The notes beneath the pieces were generated by a model. That model did not search any database. It worked only from the letters and a program-made list of their open reading frames with translations, and was not told where the DNA came from. From Bradyrhizobium sp. CB82 (GTDB taxonomy: Bacteria; Pseudomonadota; Alphaproteobacteria; Rhizobiales; Xanthobacteraceae): DNA of 64,000 nt. A program made the translations under genes and the position numbers. Location: the NCBI RefSeq assembly GCF_029714405.1, contig NZ_CP121650.1, positions 8,127,001 to 8,191,000 on the forward strand, given 5' to 3'. This document shows, in pieces, positions 36,208 through 45,216 of the stretch (its first letter is position 1; the number at the start of each line of letters is the position of its first letter).

Positions 36208-37770
36208 ATGCGGTTGACCGCGCTGCGCCCCACCTCTTTAGCGCTGATCCTTTTTGCCTGCGGGGTGATGGGGAGCGCGCAGGCCGACGATCCGCCGGCG
36301 CGTGCCGAGGCCACGACGCCGGCCGGCCAGAAGGGCGGCTCCGGCGAACGCGCCGGTCAAGCGCAGAGTACGCCGTCGGCGGCCGAACAGCATCGCCTGC
36401 CGCCGGACTCTAGCACTGGGCAAAAGCTTGAGCTCCCTGGACGGACGCTCTCTTTCGTCGCGACCGCCGGCTCCATCCGCCTGTTTGACGACAAGGGCGA
36501 GCCGCAGGCCGACATCGTCTATACCTCGTATCAGCTTGACGGCACCAATCGCAGCACGCGCCCGGTAACATTCTTTTTCAACGGCGGACCTGGCTCATCA
36601 TCGGCCTGGTTACAGCTTGGCAATGCTGGACCCTGGCGGCTGCCGATCAATGCTGACGAGGTGACGCCATCTACTTTTCCGGAGGCGACGCCAAACGCAG
36701 AGACTTGGCTCGATTTCACGGATCTTGTATTTATCGACCCCGTAGGCACCGGCTATAGCCGTTTCGTTGCGACCAACGATGATGCGCGCAAGCGGCTCTA
36801 TTCCGTTGACGGCGACGTCAACGCGCTCGGGCTGGTAGTCCGCCGCTGGCTTGAAAAACATGACCGGCTGTTGTCGCCGAAATATATCGCTGGTGAAAGC
36901 TATGGCGGCATTCGTGGGCCAAAGCTTGTCCACGAGTTGCAGATTCGACAGGGCATAGGCGTCAAGGGCCTAATCATGGTCTCGCCGTTGTTCGACTACA
37001 GCCAGTACGCTCGCACGAGCCTTCTGCAACACGTTGCAAGGCTGCCAAGCTATGTCGCGACGCAGCGTGAAGCCAAGAGTTCGGTCAAGGGTTCGGTAAA
37101 GCGATCCGATCTCACTGACGTGGAAGCTTATGCACGCGGCGAGTTTCTGGCCGATCTCATCAAAGGCCAAACGGACAAGGAAGCGACCACGCGTCTGGCC
37201 GATAAGACCGCGGCGCTGACCGGCATCGACCAGGCGGTGAGTCGCAGGCTCGCGGGCAGATTCGACCTCGCCGTGTTTCGCCGTGAATTTGATCGTAAGA
37301 ATGGCAGGCTAATCGGAAACTATGACGCCTCGGTGCGTGGCATTGATCCCTATCCGGACTCCGATTTCCCACCTTCTGGCGATCCCTCGAGCGATACGCT
37401 GTTTGCGCCTCTAACCAGCGCCACTGTCGATCTCCTTACGCGCAAGCTAAACTGGCGGCCGGACGGCTCCTATGAGCTCCTCAACCGCACAATCGGGCAG
37501 GCTTGGGATTTCGGCCGTAGTCCTCCAGAATCGCTATCTGAGCTACGCCACATCCTTGCAACGGACCCAAAGATGAAATTGCTGGTCGGGCACGGCCTCT
37601 TTGACCTCGTCACGCCCTATTTCGGATCACAGATGGTGCTCGACCAATTGCCACCATTTGCCTCGGCACCGCGCGTCAAACTTGTAGTCTTTCCGGGCGG
37701 CCACATGTTCTATTCACGAGACGCCTCGCGCCAAGCGTTTCGTGCAGAGGTCGAAGCGATGATGAAGTAA
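36208..37770 (+). CDS. S10 serine carboxypeptidase family protein, exported
   Basis: From ATG 36208 (AGGAG 8 bp before) the 520-residue protein begins with a signal peptide (LTALRPTSLALILFACGVMG). A Pro/Ala-rich linker follows, then the S10 fold. FFFNGGPGSSSAW forms the oxyanion region, YIAGESYGG carries the nucleophile (Ser231), GHGLFDLVTPYF the Asp region and FPGGHMFY the His. S10 enzymes remove C-terminal residues at acid pH. The protein is complete. It joins the S9A and S9B peptidases as a third exported peptidase in 20 kb. Confidence 0.88.
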   Translation: MRLTALRPTSLALILFACGVMGSAQADDPPARAEATTPAGQKGGSGERAGQAQSTPSAAEQHRLPPDSSTGQKLELPGRTLSFVATAGSIRLFDDKGEPQADIVYTSYQLDGTNRSTRPVTFFFNGGPGSSSAWLQLGNAGPWRLPINADEVTPSTFPEATPNAETWLDFTDLVFIDPVGTGYSRFVATNDDARKRLYSVDGDVNALGLVVRRWLEKHDRLLSPKYIAGESYGGIRGPKLVHELQIRQGIGVKGLIMVSPLFDYSQYARTSLLQHVARLPSYVATQREAKSSVKGSVKRSDLTDVEAYARGEFLADLIKGQTDKEATTRLADKTAALTGIDQAVSRRLAGRFDLAVFRREFDRKNGRLIGNYDASVRGIDPYPDSDFPPSGDPSSDTLFAPLTSATVDLLTRKLNWRPDGSYELLNRTIGQAWDFGRSPPESLSELRHILATDPKMKLLVGHGLFDLVTPYFGSQMVLDQLPPFASAPRVKLVVFPGGHMFYSRDASRQAFRAEVEAMMK

Positions 37771-37783
37771 CCGGACGGCGAAC

Positions 37784-39359
37784 CTTTCAATTACCCACAA
37801 ATTCTCCTCCGACCATGGCGCCCAGCGCGATGTCGGCGAGGCGTGACAGCCCGCGCCACATGACCGTATTGCCGGGCGGCGGATCGCTGGCGCGGGCGAG
37901 ATAACCGCCGAGCCGGGCAATCTTGATCAGATAGTGCGAGAGCGTTTTCCGTCTTGCTTTTGGTTTGTCGTTGACGAGGCGATCGAGCACGCCGATTGCA
38001 GTCGCAGTCAACGCGAGGGTTGGTGGCGCGTCTGGGGCGGAACGGTTGAGCATCGTCATCCAGAAGACCCGCCAACTCAGGATGCAAAAGAGCGAGATCA
38101 GGTTGGTCAGACGCTGGGCGGTCCTGAGCTTCGACTCCTCAGCTTTGCAGCCCGATTTGAGGATCTTGTGGAACACCTCGATCTTCCATCTCAAACCATA
38201 CCATTCCAGCTTCTCAATGGCGTCGGTGCGGGAACCAACAGGCAGGTCGGTGATCAGCTTCCAATCGATCTTCTTTCTGTTTTTCGGCGTCCCGCGCTCT
38301 TCGGCATGGATCACCGTCAGGGTCAGAGCGGGATAGCGCTTCTGCTTTCCGATCGGCGGCAGGACGCGAATCTTGCGATACCTGATCTCAAGAATGGCCT
38401 GGTCGGGATCGCCGTTGCTGTCTCTGACTTCGATGCGATGGAGCCCTTTGACGGCGACCTCGTCCATTTCGTCGGCGATCGTGTGATCCCCGTCTCCAGC
38501 CAAGCGGTCGACGCAGGTCCTGATCAGGAAATGAGTTCCGACCTCCTGTGCTGTGCAGAAGAGCTCGTAGATGTCACTCTCGCGATCACCAATATGGATG
38601 CATCGTCCCGGATGATCCAAGAGTTGCGTAGACTGCTTGAGATTCTCCAACCACCGGACGCTTTCCTTTTTCTCGATGGGAATCCGGGTCGGATTGATCT
38701 TCTTTTTAAGCGCTGCCGTCCCCTTGAATTTCTTCCGGGTCCAGAACTTAACGGCCGCCAACCCCAGCGGCACCCCCTCGATTGTAACCGCGAGGCTGGA
38801 ATGCATCAGGATGCCGCAAACCGTGTGCGATCTGAGGCGACCTGCCTTATCCCGTCCACTGTTTATGCTCTTGGTGATGCCGATCGCTTCTGACTTCTCG
38901 CGTTGATAGCTGAACTCGGTTGTATCGTGCAGCACAAGAACGAGACCTTCAGTGGCGGCGGCACGATCGCGTGTTGATTGAAAATGGCCGGCCAGAATGT
39001 CCACTTCGCTGACCCGGTCGTTAGAGAAGAAGCGGTAGGCTGCCTTGGTATTCGCCCAATCCTGGCAGACGAGCGGAATGCTTTGTCCCATGGCGCTTCC
39101 AATCTGCGTGAGCAGTTTGCGGAATCTGTCGCCGAGCCGCGCGTCCCTAAACTCGCATCCACTACTCTCTCGATCAATCCAACATTCACCTTCCAAGGAC
39201 CGCAAACAGCCTTTTGCCGATCGATCCCTTAATGTCAGCCCCATAGAGCACCCCTCGCGAATCAGGTGCTCAGAAAGGAATCACAAGTGATTCTTTCGAT
39301 TCAAGATTTCGCCGATCAGCGGATCAGCCCGAGTGGTCAAAGTTATGGGTAATTGAAAG
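37784..39359 (-). mobile_element. Intact IS4-family element with 9-bp target duplication
   Basis: The element is 1576 bp and bounded by inverted ends (CTTTCAATTACCCACAA on the left, CTTTCAATTACCCATAA on the complementary right). Directly outside, ACGGCGAAC occurs on both sides (37775-37783 and 39360-39368). A 9-bp duplication is usual for IS50-like IS4 elements. The perfect duplication and intact transposase point to a recent insertion. Confidence 0.9.
37787..39244 (-). CDS. IS4-family (Tn5/IS50-like) transposase
   Basis: The 485-residue protein has a Tn5-type N-terminal DNA-binding domain (CEFRDARLGDRFRKLLTQIG), then a DDE core. First Asp in LVLHDTTEFSYQ, second in HIGDRESDIYELF, Glu in the YREK-like WKIEVFHKILKSG. 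The stop codon TGA lies inside the left inverted end. No frameshift is seen, so it should be active. Confidence 0.92.
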   Translation of the reverse strand: MGLTLRDRSAKGCLRSLEGECWIDRESSGCEFRDARLGDRFRKLLTQIGSAMGQSIPLVCQDWANTKAAYRFFSNDRVSEVDILAGHFQSTRDRAAATEGLVLVLHDTTEFSYQREKSEAIGITKSINSGRDKAGRLRSHTVCGILMHSSLAVTIEGVPLGLAAVKFWTRKKFKGTAALKKKINPTRIPIEKKESVRWLENLKQSTQLLDHPGRCIHIGDRESDIYELFCTAQEVGTHFLIRTCVDRLAGDGDHTIADEMDEVAVKGLHRIEVRDSNGDPDQAILEIRYRKIRVLPPIGKQKRYPALTLTVIHAEERGTPKNRKKIDWKLITDLPVGSRTDAIEKLEWYGLRWKIEVFHKILKSGCKAEESKLRTAQRLTNLISLFCILSWRVFWMTMLNRSAPDAPPTLALTATAIGVLDRLVNDKPKARRKTLSHYLIKIARLGGYLARASDPPPGNTVMWRGLSRLADIALGAMVGGEFVGN

Positions 39360-39368
39360 ACGGCGAAC

Positions 39369-39600
39369 AACGGCGAACAGGTCACAAGCGGGTTTCGCGT
39401 TCGCACTCGCATAGTATAATTTTTCAGCGAAATGCAGATGAAATCCTAGGCGCGTGATGTTGTTGTAGGAAACATAGCCTGAATTCTTCAGATGGTTGGC
39501 GCATTCCTCTTTGGAGAAGACATCGAGGAGTTCGCCGACCTTGCGCCACGTTGCTTCGACATCGTTCTGCGCGGCTCGCATGTCAAAATACCCGCTGCAG
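39369..39600 (-). mobile_element. IS630-type transposase C-terminal remnant
   Basis: The minus strand reads MRAAQNDVEATWRKVGELLD, then VFSKEECANHLKNSGYVSYN and a tail. This was the target of the IS4 insertion, since its sequence continues directly after the 9-bp duplication. About 90 bp repeat the segment at 35470. Confidence 0.65.
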
Positions 39601-39804
39601 ACCAGCTCGCTAGTTTCGCTCTCACCTTACGGCCAGAGGTTAATCGGATGCTTGTGGCGAGGATAACACCAAGCCGAGGACGTCTGAAAGTTGCCTCGAG
39701 AGATCGGCGCAGACGTTTGATCTGCTTGGCAAGTCCGTATCGCCACGGCGCAGGACAACGCCTCTCTATCCGAGCGAACGGTCGCCCGCAGCGTTCCGCC
39801 TCAG

Positions 39805-41594
39805 TCAGCTCAGGTAATATTTATTGAAGAGTTCGCCAAGCTTAGTAGCCTTGATCTTTTTCAGAATAAGTTTGCGCAGGAACGCAGGTCCCGGGATCTC
39901 AATTTCATTGCCGTCACGCAGTCTACCCATTGCTGCAAGCAACTTGCGAATATCATAGGTCGAGTTGAATACCTCGGGCACGCCACGTTCAATCTTGAGG
40001 AGGATATAAACCGCTTCCATCGCCGTCCGAACGGAGTATTCCGTCGTGAAGATACAATCCCGCTCACCGGACTCCGCGAACTGGCCAATGAAGGCGAAAT
40101 TGATCGCCTCTTTCGGCACGACATCTGGCCGGTCACCCGCCTGCCGAGGCATGAAGAAGGAAGTGACGTAGGGCATCATCACCGGTACCGTCTTGGCGGC
40201 CCCTGCGGCAAGTTCCGGTATGGTCGCGACCGGCACACCGAGGTGATAAAGCCATTCTTGCGTGATCTCCTCGCCCGTACAATCTTGCATCGGCTTCCTC
40301 ACGTAGTCGCCGGCTTTATCGACGAATAGTGAATAGACCCAGACGACGAGTTGATCGCTGGGCTGGTGCTTAAAATGCGGCTGGCGGTTTGTGGTCCAAC
40401 TGAGCAACCAGCTCGAATCTTTCACGGTAACGATGCCTCCTGTGACGACCTTGCCGCTGAACGGATCGCGTTTAGCGATCTTGCGGATGTATGGCGGAAT
40501 GCGTTCGTCCAGGGTCGTGATCGTCGCCGATTCCCATTTGCTTGCAGAGATATCGCCGCAAAAGACATTTGGACGGCCGAAGGCGGCATCCTTCGTCGCA
40601 ATACGCCGCCACAGATCCCAGGCGGGCGCCGGTCCTTCGTTGAGCCTGGCGGCCGTGTGATGGTCCCCCATGTCCGAATTTTCAGTCAGCGACCCGATCG
40701 TCACGAAAACAAGATCGTCGGCGCCAATAATGAGACTGCCCGCATTGCCATTCTCAAGCCAGCGGATGGCTGTGGCTTGCTTGCGTCCGCATGTTATGTC
40801 GAAATCGATATCGGTGACTTCGACGCCGTAGCGAAAGTTGACTCCTTGCTCCAACAGCCATTTGTATAATGGGAGAACAAGCGATTCATATTGATTGTAC
40901 TTGGTGAACTTCAGCGTGCTGAAATCCGGCAAGCCGCCGATGTGGTGGATGAATCGATGCAGATAAAGTTTCATCTCGAGGGCCGAATGCCATTCTTCAA
41001 AGGCGAACATGGTCCGCCAATAGAGCCAGAAATTGCTGTTGATGAATTCCCTCCCGAACACTTCGTCGATGCGCTTGGTCTCCATCTGCTTACGAGTGGC
41101 AAGAAAAAGGGCAATCAGCTCTTTCTGGGCCTCTTCACTCAGAGTGAAGAGGCCATCGGTATGGGCGTCCTGCCCTTGGTTCACCGTCGCCCGCTGTAGT
41201 GTGTAGTTCGGATCATCCTCGTTCAGCCAATAAAACTCGTCGAGCACGCTGGCGCCTTCAAGTTCGAGCGATGGGATCGAACGAAACAGATCCCAGAGGC
41301 ACTCGAAATGATCCTTCATCTCTCTGCCACCTCGAATCACGAATCCCTTTCTGGATCCTGACTGCCGTCCAACGCGCCCCCCGGAACCTTCTGTCGTTCG
41401 AGGATGGTGATACGGTCGCCACGCATTTGCCCGTCGCGGATCAAGAAGGCCGCGCCTGAGAGCGCAGCCAACCCCGAACCAACGAACCAAGCCGTCTTGC
41501 TATCCACGCCAGCGGGTTTGCGGGGCCGAGCAAAAGCTTCGTAGTTTCCACTGCTGTAATACATCGCGACATTCCATCTCTTTTGATCTGACAA
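39805..41594 (-). pseudogene. Oleate hydratase, frameshifted near the N-terminus
   Basis: The N-terminal frame (to 41337) reads [20 protein letters not shown], then the FAD Rossmann motif [20 protein letters not shown] and [12 protein letters not shown] before a stop. The rest continues in another frame from [20 protein letters not shown] to LGELFNKYYLS. The family normally reads [13 protein letters not shown], so one base is missing near 41345. Oleate hydratase is an FAD protein that adds water to the cis-9 double bond of oleate. All downstream motifs (HHIGGLPDFSTLKFTKYNQY, FIGQFAESGERDCIFTTEYS) are intact, so the lesion is recent or a sequencing error. Confidence 0.85.
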
Positions 41595-41952
41595 TCCGTC
41601 CGCTGATGGTCAGAAGATGTTTTCGATCGCCTGACACTTCTGCGGGACGCCGATCGTCAGACCGCCATCGACGACGATTTCGGACCCGGTAAATCGATTT
41701 TTTTATTGCGCCTGTCGCACCAAAATCATGTGAGATTTCAAGCACTCAAGTCCACTCGTGGCGGCTCGGCGCGACACGGGGCGCGACAAGCTTGTGAATA
41801 GCGCGGATTGAGAACGAACATCTCGGCGCGTGCACCATCTGCATGCCACCATCGGTCGTTGATTCGCAGAGACCGGCCGGGGAAGCCAGGTCAAATCTCA
41901 AACTATCGGACCTCGTACTCGCTGCGAGTGAAGATCATTAAGGACGCTGACA
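41595..41952. other. Intergenic stretch upstream of oleate hydratase
   Basis: This contains the promoters for the minus-strand oleate hydratase and the plus-strand gene at 41953. No recognisable gene or binding site was seen. Confidence 0.45.
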
Positions 41953-42240
41953 ATGGCTCAGGATTTCTACGATCGCAACGGACGTGCGACGCACTACGTC
42001 GATAACAACGGAACATTCTATATCTGGAGCGGCCAACCCATCGGCTTCGTGCAGGGAGAAGAACTCTATGCAATATCTGGTCGCCATGTCGGCCGGATAT
42101 CGTCAGGATGGATTCGAGATCACAACGGACACGGTCTAGCATTCTCGCAAAATGTTTCTGGCGGCCCCGTTACCCCCAATGCGGTCACTTCCTTCTCATC
42201 GCTGCCGTCTTTACCTCCTCTAAGGGGCCTTCCCTCTGGC
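41953..42240 (+). CDS. 4-fold beta-flower-like protein, 3' end fused to nirK debris
   Basis: From ATG 41953 (AAGGAC before it) the protein reads AQDFYDRNGRATHYVDNNGT, then FYIWSGQPIGFVQGEELYAI, SGRHVGRISSGWIRDHNGH and GLAFSQN. These repeated short strands with Asp/Gly turns are the 4-fold beta-flower pattern. The family usually ends in a Pro/Leu-rich tail, of which TSFSSLPSLPPLRGLPSG is visible. From about 42240 the DNA is the 5' end of nirK read backwards, so the frame runs on to 42381 with a foreign tail. Function unknown. Confidence 0.6.
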
Positions 42241-42384
42241 CTGCTCGTGCGCATGCACGAAGGGCGGTGCGACCAGCTCGACCTTCTGCCGCGGCAGCTT
42301 GAGATCATTGGCTGCGAAAGCGGGTGTCGCCAGCATGAGGGCGGTCGCGGCGGCGCTGATCAATGCGGCTCTGCGGGTTAACAT
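42220..42384 (-). pseudogene. nirK: Copper nitrite reductase NirK, 5' fragment
   Basis: ATG 42384 (AAGGA 9 bp before) opens a Tat-type leader MLTRRAALISAAATALMLAT, then AFAANDLKLPRQKVELVAPP and FVHAHEQA, which is the characteristic start of rhizobial NirK. After about 47 codons homology stops near 42240 and the frame ends at a TAG (42220). NirK reduces nitrite to NO in denitrification and is normally about 370 residues. The gene has been cut by a recombination junction. Confidence 0.8.
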
Positions 42385-42453
42385 TGGAAGCATCCTTCAT
42401 CTGAATAGATTTTGATGACGGGACCCACTCTGCGCTTCCTGTTGCAAGAGAGT

Positions 42454-42467
42454 TTGCGCGGCAACAA
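42454..42467. promoter_or_regulatory. FNR/NnrR-type box between nirK and hemN
   Basis: TTGCGCGGCAACAA fits TTG-N8-CAA, the symmetric site of Crp/FNR-type regulators such as FixK and NnrR. It lies between the divergent nirK fragment and hemN, where such control is known in Bradyrhizobium denitrification genes. Confidence 0.5.
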
Positions 42468-42622
42468 CCTTTCGCCTGATTTGCCTCCGGAGCAGTACTT
42501 AGGTTGGTTACCGGAGCAGGATCTTCCCGCTGCACTTTGAGCGAGCGCAAGGTGGACCGGCCGAGTCCGGGATAGCCAAGGGACCTGCGGGCAGGCGTTC
42601 CGCAAAAAATCTCGACATCAGG

Positions 42623-43987
42623 ATGGATCAAGACATGAGAGCGGATCTGGCGGCGAGCTATGGCGACGAACGTCTGCCGCGCTATACGAGCTACCCGACC
42701 GCCCCGCATTTCTCGCCCGCGGTCGGCGCCGAGGCTCACGCCCAATGGCTCGCCGAGCTTCCCGCCAGCGTCAGCGCCTCGCTCTATCTGCACGTGCCGT
42801 TCTGCCGGAAGATGTGCTGGTACTGCGGCTGCCATACCCAGATCGCCCGCCGCGACGATGTGATCGCGGCCTATCAGCAGACGCTGCGCCGCGAGGTCGA
42901 ACTGGTGGCCGGCACCATCGGCCGCCGCATCAAGGTCGCGCACATCCATTTTGGCGGCGGCACGCCGACGATCATGGCGCCCGAAGCCTTCACGGAATTG
43001 ATGGCTTCGATCCGGCAGGCGTACTTCGTGCTGCCGTCGGCCGAGATCGCGATCGAGATCGATCCGCGGACGCTGACGGCCGAGATGACCGACGCGCTGG
43101 CGCTTGCCGGCGTCAACCGCGCGAGCCTCGGCGTGCAGAGTTTCGATCCGCGCGTGCAGCTCGCGATCAACCGCGTGCAGAGCTTCGAACAGACCGCTGC
43201 CGTCACCCGGAATCTGCGGCGCGCCGGCATCAAGGGCGTCAATTTCGACCTGATCTACGGACTGCCGCACCAGACCATCGCCTCCTGTCTCGACACGGTG
43301 CGGCGCAGCCTTGAGCTCGAGCCCGACCGCTTCTCGGTGTTCGGCTATGCCCATGTGCCGGCCTTCAAGAAGCACCAGCGCAAGATCGACGAGGCGGTCC
43401 TGCCCGACGGCCTCGCGCGTCACGATCAGGCCTGCGCGATCGCCAACGCGCTGAAGGATGCCGGCTATGTGCAGATCGGGCTCGACCATTTCGCACGTCC
43501 CGACGACGCCATGGCGCTTGCCTTCGAGAGCAAGACGCTGCGTCGCAATTTCCAGGGCTATACGACCGATGTGAGCGACGTTCTGCTCGGCTTCGGCGCC
43601 GGCGCCATCGGTCATCTGCCGCAGGGCTACGTCCAGAACGAGGTATCGATCGTCGCCTATGCGAAGGCCATCGAGGCCGGCCTCCTCGCAACCGTCAAGG
43701 GCTACGCGCTGACCGGCGACGACCGGCTGCGCGCCGACATCATCGAGCGAATCATGTGCGACTACGGCGCCGATCTCGGCGCGATCTGCGCCCGGCACGG
43801 CGCGCGAGCCGATGCAGTGCTGCAATCCGCGCCGCGGCTGAAGACGCTGATTTCCGATGGCGTAGTCAGGCTCGAGGGCGACCAGCTCGCTGTCGCCAAG
43901 GATTCCCGTTTCCTCGTTCGCAGCGTCGCCGCCGCCTTCGACGCGCATCTGGACGTCGCCAGGCAGCTGCACAGCCGGGCGGTGTGA
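42623..43987 (+). CDS. hemN: Oxygen-independent coproporphyrinogen III oxidase (HemN)
   Basis: The 454-residue radical-SAM enzyme has the family start LPRYTSYPTAPHFSPAVG, the [4Fe-4S] motif CRKMCWYCGC (Cys61, Cys65, Cys68), the SAM-binding HFGGGTPTIM and RASLGVQSFDPRVQLAINRV. It converts coproporphyrinogen III to protoporphyrinogen IX without oxygen, in the cytoplasm, for haem synthesis under low oxygen. Start ATG 42623. Codon use is strongly GC-rich, unlike the neighbouring island genes, and the gene is intact. It sits in a nirK-hemN-DUF1858-nnrR group cut at both ends. Confidence 0.93.
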   Translation: MDQDMRADLAASYGDERLPRYTSYPTAPHFSPAVGAEAHAQWLAELPASVSASLYLHVPFCRKMCWYCGCHTQIARRDDVIAAYQQTLRREVELVAGTIGRRIKVAHIHFGGGTPTIMAPEAFTELMASIRQAYFVLPSAEIAIEIDPRTLTAEMTDALALAGVNRASLGVQSFDPRVQLAINRVQSFEQTAAVTRNLRRAGIKGVNFDLIYGLPHQTIASCLDTVRRSLELEPDRFSVFGYAHVPAFKKHQRKIDEAVLPDGLARHDQACAIANALKDAGYVQIGLDHFARPDDAMALAFESKTLRRNFQGYTTDVSDVLLGFGAGAIGHLPQGYVQNEVSIVAYAKAIEAGLLATVKGYALTGDDRLRADIIERIMCDYGADLGAICARHGARADAVLQSAPRLKTLISDGVVRLEGDQLAVAKDSRFLVRSVAAAFDAHLDVARQLHSRAV

Positions 43988-43992
43988 ACCAC

Positions 43993-44120
43993 CGTCATTC
44001 CGGGGCGCGCCACTTGGCGCGAGCCCGCAATCCATTTCTCCACTTAGGTCGTGGCACGATGGATTCTCAGATGCGCAATTGCGCATCATAGCTCGCGCTT
44101 GCGCGCGCCCCGGAATGACG
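43993..44120. repeat. Long intergenic inverted repeat (hairpin)
   Basis: CGTCATTCCGGGGCGCGCC (43993 on) pairs with GCGCGCCCCGGAATGACG (44103-44120). The two arms enclose about 90 bp. Repeats of this CGTCATTCCGGGG type are scattered in Bradyrhizobium chromosomes. Its presence supports a chromosomal origin for this patch. Confidence 0.65.
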
Positions 44121-44205
44121 AGGCCAGCGGAACCGGCCCCAGCTTGCTCTCCAACAAAGAGCGTCTCGCCAACGCCGCTATCGTCTCACCGGAACGGAGT
44201 AGCCC

Positions 44206-44403
44206 ATGCCCTTCCGATCTGACGATCTCGTCGACGACATCATGCGCACGGCGCCGCATACGATCCGCGTGTTCCTGAAGTTCCGGATGGCGTGCGTCGG
44301 CTGTCCGATTGCCTGCTTCCACACTGTCGACGATGCCTGCCGCGAGCACGCGATCGATCGCGAAAAATTCATCGCCGCACTGTGCGAGAGCGTTCCGGCG
44401 TGA
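44206..44403 (+). CDS. DUF1858 domain protein
   Basis: The 65-residue protein (PFRSDDLVDDIMRTAPHTIR, then FRMACVGCPIACFHTVDDAC) carries the Cys-x-x-Cys and following Cys of the DUF1858 domain. This domain is also found at the N-terminus of di-iron repair proteins such as ScdA. It is common beside denitrification genes. A likely role is redox or NO-related, but this is inference. It follows hemN by about 220 bp with a hairpin repeat between. Confidence 0.8.
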   Translation: MPFRSDDLVDDIMRTAPHTIRVFLKFRMACVGCPIACFHTVDDACREHAIDREKFIAALCESVPA

Positions 44404-44630
44404 TCAACGCGCCGAGCCGCCGTCCGTGCTCTGCTCGGCCAGGACAAAGATCCGGTGCGGTTCGCGCAGGATGATGCGCCGGCGGCCGCTTTCGACGAGG
44501 CCCTGGCTCTCCCAGCCGCTCAGGATGCGGCTTACGGTGTGCGGTGTGGTGCCGGTCATCTGCGCGATGTCCTGGCGGCTGATCGGAAAATCGATCTCGA
44601 TGCCTCCATTGCCGGCCCTGCCGTCGCTGC
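44404..44630 (-). pseudogene. Crp/FNR regulator (NnrR-type), C-terminal fragment
   Basis: The minus strand ends GNGGIEIDFPISRQDIAQMT, GTTPHTVSRILSGWESQGLV and ESGRRRIILREPHRIFVLAE before TGA (44404-44406). This is the helix-turn-helix domain of Crp/FNR regulators, in a position where NnrR is found in Bradyrhizobium denitrification clusters. The N-terminal sensor domain is absent: homology stops near 44635. The gene is convergent with and directly adjacent to the DUF1858 gene. Confidence 0.8.
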
Positions 44631-44728
44631 GCTGAAGTCGCTATAGCGTTGATGAACTGTTTGGTAGCAAACGCACGGTCGCAGCTGCGCTGATCTGTTG
44701 ATTATTGATGCATATGGAGGCTTTAAGA

Positions 44729-45216
44729 ATGGCCGACGTTTCTGCAATTGCGGCTGCTATCTCGGCATTTAAAGGGGCTAGTGACATTGGACACGCGATG
44801 ATCAATTTGCGTGACGCGACAGCATTTCAGTCGAAGCTACTAGATTTCCAATCAAAGCTTATAGAGGCAAACGCAAGTGTTTTCGCGGCTCACGATGAAC
44901 GAGCTGACTGGCAGATCGCCGACCTAGAAGAACAGATCGAAAAGCTAAAAGCGCAGCAGCGCAAGTTTGATCGCTACAATTGAAGGACTACGGCATTAAC
45001 TCTTTCGCTTATGAGCTAAAGGCATCTGAAGCAAATGGTGAGCCAATCCATCGAGCTTGCGCCACCTGCTTTCAGGACGAGCGCATCAGTATACTGCAAT
45101 TCTCTCACCAGTCCGAGGGACAGGATTGGTACACCTGTCCGCGATGCAAGGATCCTCAGCATTTTGGTGCGCGGGTCCGGAGGGAGTCATATCGTTCGCA
45201 CCACAGCGATTTTTAA
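44729..45216 (+). pseudogene. Phage-like zinc-ribbon protein split by a frameshift
   Basis: ATG 44729 (GGAGG before it) opens MADVSAIAAAISAFKGASDI and a coiled-coil region ending QQRKFDRYN and TGA (44981-44983). The next frame, overlapping at TTGA (TTG 44980), reads KDYGINSFAYELKASEANGE, then four Cys in CATC and CPRC, a zinc ribbon. Related proteins read through as one (RYxLKxxGxxxFAYxL), so one base has been lost at 44980. Alternatively the two parts are coupled genes. Function unknown. Confidence 0.6.

Noticed and set aside
37934..38893. Plus-strand frame over the IS4 transposase
   Set aside because: Antisense to an intact transposase with all catalytic residues.
42305..44089. Minus-strand frame of 594 codons over hemN
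   Set aside because: Antisense shadow of a GC-rich gene; its Asp/Arg/Gly/His-rich composition is typical of reversed codons.
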